NCBI RefSeq assembly: GCF_002433005.1
Contig: NZ_DJHF01000025.1
Span: forward strand, 1-64,000
Direction: 5' to 3'
DNA: 64,000 nt
Source of the DNA: Acetomicrobium sp. UBA5826
Lineage (GTDB): Bacteria; Synergistota; Synergistia; Synergistales; Acetomicrobiaceae
Every line of letters begins with the position of its first letter. Positions within the stretch are counted from its first letter, which is position 1. Both the position numbers and the translations under genes were made by a program. The notes below the pieces were generated by a model. The model did not search any database. It was not told the DNA's origin and worked only from the letters and a program-made list of their open reading frames with translations. Shown here piece by piece: positions 60,521 through 64,000 of the stretch.

Positions 60521-61219
60521 ATGGAATATATCTTTTCTGGAATAGCGGAAGCCTTTGTGTTGCTTTTAAAAGGAGATGAAGAGGTATATTCGGCCGTCTC
60601 CGCTACATTGAGGGCTTCTACGGCTGCGATAATAATTTCTCTGGTTATAGGTCTTCCTTTGGGTTTTTTATTGGGCTACTTCGATTTTCCAGGCAGACGG
60701 TTTTTTAGATCCGTTTTCGATGCATTGCTTGCCCTTCCCACAGTATTGGTCGGACTATGGGTGTATGCCTTTATCTCAAATCGCGGACCACTGGGCGGTA
60801 TGAATCTGCTTTTTACTCTAAAAGGCGTTATAGTGGGCGAAGTGGTTTTGGCCCTGCCTATTGTGATTGCACTTTCGGCACAATCCATCGAAGAGCTGGA
60901 TTTGTCGGTAAGGGACACCCTTTTAACGCTAGGAGCCAGCGGGAAAAGGCTGTTATTCGACATCTTATGGGAGGCGAGATATGGAATGCTTATGGCAGCA
61001 ATTACCGCATATGGACGCGTTATATCCGAGGTTGGTGCTGCCACAATGTTAGGCGGAAACATAAAATGGAGAACGAGAACAATTACAACGGCAATGGCAT
61101 TTGAAACAAACAAGGGTCAATTTGCCATGGGGATAGCCTTGGGGATGATCTTGCTGTTGATAGCCTTTATAGTCAACAGCACACTATCATATGCTAAGCG
61201 AAGAAGGCAGACAAGGTGA
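60521..61219 (+). CDS. tupB: tungstate ABC transporter permease TupB
   Basis: 232 residues, about five membrane helices. The EAA loop that touches the ATPase reads VRDTLLTLGASGKRLLFDILWEAR. The end GRVISEVGAATMLGGNI is characteristic for the TupB group. The ATG follows GAGGGAGG. Confidence 0.93.
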   Translation: MEYIFSGIAEAFVLLLKGDEEVYSAVSATLRASTAAIIISLVIGLPLGFLLGYFDFPGRRFFRSVFDALLALPTVLVGLWVYAFISNRGPLGGMNLLFTLKGVIVGEVVLALPIVIALSAQSIEELDLSVRDTLLTLGASGKRLLFDILWEARYGMLMAAITAYGRVISEVGAATMLGGNIKWRTRTITTAMAFETNKGQFAMGIALGMILLLIAFIVNSTLSYAKRRRQTR

Positions 61220-61225
61220 ACAGAC

Positions 61226-62239
61226 ATGCTTTATGAGTTAAGAGATGTTAAACGTTTTTACAACAACAGATGTGCTCTATCTGTAGATCGTTTGGCTATA
61301 GAGGGGGGTAAGATTTACGGCCTGGTCGGCCCGAACGGGAGCGGTAAGACGACGTTGCTCAGAATTTTGGCATTCTTAGATGAGCCGAGCGAAGGCCAAA
61401 TTATATATAAAGGCTCTTCCGTTACGTCGCAAAACGCCTCACTTTTCCGCCAAGAAGTGACAATGCTTTTACAAAATGCACGTCTATTGACTCGAAAGGT
61501 AAAGGACAATGTGGCCTATGGCTTGAAATTACGCAGATACGATTCGAAGACCGTTAAGACCAGGGTTGTGGAAGCGCTTGAAATGGTTGGTTTGCAGCCA
61601 AGAGATTTTTTAAACAGAGCCTGGCATGAGCTCTCGGGAGGCGAAGCTCAACGCGTAGCCTTAGCAGCGCGTCTCGCTTTAAGGCCCGATGTTTTATTGC
61701 TCGATGAGCCGACGGCAAATGTCGACAAAGTATCGGAAGCCTTGATAAATCAGGCTGTGATCAAGGCAAAAAAAGAGTGGAAAACGACTATTATCACGGT
61801 AAGCCATGATCTAGGATGGCTTTACAGCACTGCCGATGAGATCCTTTCGCTATGGAGTGGTCGAATTGTGCATCAGGGGCCTGAGAATATAATCCCCGGC
61901 CCTTGGGAAAAGCTTGAAAACGGCTTGTACTGTAAAAGATTGAGGGATGGTCAAAAGATTTATGTTTCCGGAGCCCCATCGCAATCGGGCGTTGTGTCGA
62001 TTAGCCCATCGGAGATACTTTTGGCTGAACATCCTGAAAGGACCTCTGCTCGTAATTTGTTATATTGTTTTATTAGAGAGATGGCCTATTGTAATGGCAG
62101 TCAGATAAGGGTTACCCTATCTATAGGGGAGATAAACTTGGTTGCCTTAATTACCGATGAAGCTGCCAGGGAACTCAAATTAAGCCCCGGGATGAATATA
62201 TATGTAGTGTTTAAGGCCACGGCTGCGAAATGGTTATGA
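61226..62239 (+). CDS. tupC: tungstate ABC transporter ATP-binding protein TupC with extra C-terminal domain
   Basis: 337 residues. Walker A GPNGSGKT (35-42), signature ELSGGEAQRVALAARLAL, Walker B VLLLDEPTANVD and a switch His in VSHD are intact. Residues about 245-337 form an additional TOBE/Mop-like domain (SQIRVTLSIGEINLVALI), which in ModC-type ATPases binds the oxyanion and inhibits uptake. Starts six bases after tupB. Confidence 0.93.
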   Translation: MLYELRDVKRFYNNRCALSVDRLAIEGGKIYGLVGPNGSGKTTLLRILAFLDEPSEGQIIYKGSSVTSQNASLFRQEVTMLLQNARLLTRKVKDNVAYGLKLRRYDSKTVKTRVVEALEMVGLQPRDFLNRAWHELSGGEAQRVALAARLALRPDVLLLDEPTANVDKVSEALINQAVIKAKKEWKTTIITVSHDLGWLYSTADEILSLWSGRIVHQGPENIIPGPWEKLENGLYCKRLRDGQKIYVSGAPSQSGVVSISPSEILLAEHPERTSARNLLYCFIREMAYCNGSQIRVTLSIGEINLVALITDEAARELKLSPGMNIYVVFKATAAKWL

Positions 62240-62647
62240 TAAGTTTTTTGGGTTACAGTGTGCCAATGCCTAAGCGATTTTGACGCTTTTATTGTATCTG
62301 ATCTTGCTGGAAGGTTTGTGTACAGTATTTTTAAAATTCTTTCTTTGACGTTATTTCGTCCGTAATGTCTGATTTTGGCTAATATATCAAGGGGTTTATT
62401 GTTTTCTGGTATTCATATATTGACAATAAAATGTATACAATTGACTTGACAAATATTAATATTATTGTATTTTAAAATATGTGATCGTAATCAAATCCAC
62501 TTTCAATTGAGTCTGGCCAGATATAAAAACCGCATATATTACAGTGGACGAAACAATAGTTCAAATATTCAGCAACCGATAATCCTTTATCCGTCTATTT
62601 AGAATCAAAGGATGTGAGATTTTGCATGAATTAAAGGGGGTATTTGC
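62240..62647 (+). other. 408-base AT-rich gap before the betaine transporter
   Basis: No gene or clear terminator was found. The middle is very AT-rich and holds a promoter candidate at 62446-62473. The first 150 bases after tupC look non-coding, with stops in every frame. Confidence 0.6.
62446..62473 (+). promoter_or_regulatory. candidate promoter of the betaine/proline transporter
   Basis: TTGACA (62446-62451) and TATTTT (62468-62473) with a 16-base spacer, leaving a leader of about 165 bases before proX. Confidence 0.5.
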
Positions 62648-63679
62648 ATGTTTAAAAGGGCAATTACTGTGCTGACAGTGATAGTAGTATGTTTTACCTT
62701 TCTTTTCTCTTCACCTGCAATATCATTTGCCAAAGCGAAAAGCATCACCTTTGGGGATTTTAGTTGGGATAGTGTGCAAATACATAATCGTATTGCCGGT
62801 TATGTATTGGAAAAGGCTTATGGATATCGCGTTTCCTATAGCTTTGGAGAAAGTCTTCCCTTGTTATTGGGGATGGCGAGAGGCGATGTAGATGTATCCA
62901 TGGAAATATGGTCGGACAATATTGAGGCATGGGGTAAATATGTGGAAAGCGGCGAATGTTTGGATTTAGGTCCGACCTATCCAGATGCCGGCCAGGGTTG
63001 GTATGTACCCACATATGTCATTAAGGGCGATCCCGAAAGAGGCATAGAGCCAATGGCGCCGGACCTCAAAAGCATTGAGGATCTTCCGAAATATTGGGAA
63101 CTTTTCAAGGATCCGGAAAATCCGGATAAGGGTAGATTTTACAATGGCCCCACAGGTTGGGTGGTTAGCTCTATAAATATGAAAAAACTTCAATCATATG
63201 GATTGGATAAGTATTATCAATCTTTTGAGCCAGGCTCTGACGCAGCTCTCTCCACTGCAATAGTAAGTGCCTATCGAAAGGGTGAGCCCATATTTTTTTA
63301 CTATTGGGAGCCTACGCCGATTCTTGGCCTTTTTGACATGACTAAAATCGAGGAACCGCCATATGATATCAAGTTATGGAACGAAGAAAATGGTTACAGA
63401 TGTGATTTTCCTGAATCAAAAGTCCATATAGGAGCGAGCGCAAAATTACTGCAGAAAGATCCCTTCGTCATATCGTTTTTAGCAAATTATGAAGCGACGA
63501 TCGAACAGACAAACGAAGCACTTGCCTACATGTGGCAGAATGAGTTGCGACCTAAAGATGCTGCAATATGGTTTTTGAAAAAGTTTCCCGAGCAATGGGA
63601 GCAGTGGTTTCCCATTTCTGGCGATCCTCATATAGACAAGCTGAAAGAGGCATTGGATAAAGAGGTCGTTAAGGAATAG
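62648..63679 (+). CDS. proX: glycine betaine/proline-type ABC transporter substrate-binding protein
   Basis: 343 residues. A signal peptide (about 1-28) and an OpuAC domain: ITFGDFSWDSVQIHNRIAGYVLE, then GDVDVSMEIWSDN and, later, EPIFFYYWEPTPIL. Trp and Tyr residues in these stretches are typical of a quaternary-amine cage. Ligand may be betaine, proline or choline. It is followed by a terminator and then by the transporter ATPase gene. Ribosome site AAGGGGG precedes the ATG. Confidence 0.88.
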   Translation: MFKRAITVLTVIVVCFTFLFSSPAISFAKAKSITFGDFSWDSVQIHNRIAGYVLEKAYGYRVSYSFGESLPLLLGMARGDVDVSMEIWSDNIEAWGKYVESGECLDLGPTYPDAGQGWYVPTYVIKGDPERGIEPMAPDLKSIEDLPKYWELFKDPENPDKGRFYNGPTGWVVSSINMKKLQSYGLDKYYQSFEPGSDAALSTAIVSAYRKGEPIFFYYWEPTPILGLFDMTKIEEPPYDIKLWNEENGYRCDFPESKVHIGASAKLLQKDPFVISFLANYEATIEQTNEALAYMWQNELRPKDAAIWFLKKFPEQWEQWFPISGDPHIDKLKEALDKEVVKE

Positions 63680-63800
63680 ATCTTAAAATTCGTTGATCGA
63701 GTTAGATTTCGGTTAGAAACTTAAATTTATGTTGAAAGAGGCGGATTTTCTAGCTCAATACAATATGTAAATTTTATAAAAGTACTTGGGTGGTTTGGGT

Positions 63801-63850
63801 GGGATAAAGTTTGATCGATTATTTTGGTCAAATTTTATCCCTATTTGTTT
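63801..63850 (+). terminator. terminator after proX
   Basis: A stem of about 16 bp (63801-63816 with 63826-63841; outer arms GGGATAAA/TTTATCCC with two wobble pairs inside) followed by TATTTGTTTTT. It would let the binding protein exceed the other subunits. Confidence 0.75.
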
Positions 63851-63881
63851 TTGAATGTCCACGAAAATGGGAGGGATGTGG

Positions 63882-64000
63882 ATGAGTGGGATTAAGTCTA
63901 TAAATGCTATTTCTCCGGTTGTTGAAGTAAAAAACCTGTGGAAGGTGTTTCCTAAAAGGCAACGTTCAAAAGGGAAGAAAACATTAAATATCGACGTTCA
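63882..64000 (+). CDS. proV: glycine betaine/proline ABC transporter ATP-binding protein, partial
   Basis: Only the first 39 codons lie in the window. MSGIKSINAISPVVEVKN then LWKVFPKRQRSKG matches the start of ProV/OpuAA ATPases before the Walker A motif. The ATG has GGGAGG seven bases upstream. Position after proX supports the call. The gene runs off the end. Confidence 0.7.
   Translation, partial: MSGIKSINAISPVVEVKNLWKVFPKRQRSKGKKTLNIDV

Overview
The window looks like a chromosomal segment of a Synergistota bacterium, most likely Acetomicrobium (formerly Anaerobaculum) or a close relative. That call rests on gene content: an anaerobe's [NiFe] hydrogenase built on HydABC-type diaphorase subunits, tungstate uptake, many amino-acid enzymes, glutamine synthetase III and a glycogen operon. 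A 16S or genome comparison was not possible. Genes are dense, with many 4-base ATGA overlaps and frequent TTG/GTG starts.

Layout. 1-5.6 kb: a leftward pair made of a di-iron MBL-fold protein (ODP type) and a membrane-free chemoreceptor; then rightward a homoserine-dehydrogenase-like gene, a phosphodiesterase, cheW and a PHP phosphoesterase; then leftward fdhD. 5.7-13.6 kb: threonine aldolase, PmbA/TldE-type protein, cell-wall amidase, GerMN lipoprotein-like protein, rdgB, secG, nicotinate phosphoribosyltransferase, rplM-rpsI. 13.8-20.3 kb: a TetR-TolC-MFP-RND efflux operon ending in a small PII-like gene. 20.3-24.2 kb: tRNA-Thr, a class V aminotransferase, tRNA-Leu with a decayed integrase start beside it, an epimerase, a small unknown gene and a universal stress protein. 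24.3-31.9 kb: glnN, a beta-propeller protein, a lone prepilin peptidase, an alpha/beta hydrolase, PTS enzyme I, comB. 31.9-37.5 kb: leftward glycogen operon glgP-glgA-glgC plus a TPR protein.

37.7-48.8 kb is the centrepiece: a 13-gene rightward cluster. Five signalling or accessory genes (two DRTGG proteins, an anti-sigma-type ATPase, an Fe-S protein with an [FeFe]-hydrogenase-like domain, a PHP protein) precede hydC, a second GHKL ATPase, a 2Fe-2S protein, hydB, hydA, the [NiFe] subunits hydS and hydL, and the maturation protease. The subunit set matches the electron-bifurcating NiFe-HydABCSL type described from Acetomicrobium. A perfect 10-bp-arm palindrome sits on the likely start of transcription of the first gene.

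48.8-64 kb: a 6S RNA upstream of a HAD protein and rarA; leftward elyC-like, GntR, PduO and thioesterase genes; a membrane-anchored Cas4-like nuclease broken into two frames; an aminotransferase-ilvD-yhdT-panF operon; a molybdenum/tungsten-cofactor riboswitch with its terminator in front of the tungstate transporter tupABC; and the start of a glycine-betaine/proline ABC transporter that runs off the end. FdhD, the riboswitch and tupABC together point to tungsto- or molybdo-enzymes, probably a formate dehydrogenase, elsewhere in the genome. No CRISPR array, complete insertion sequence or prophage was seen.
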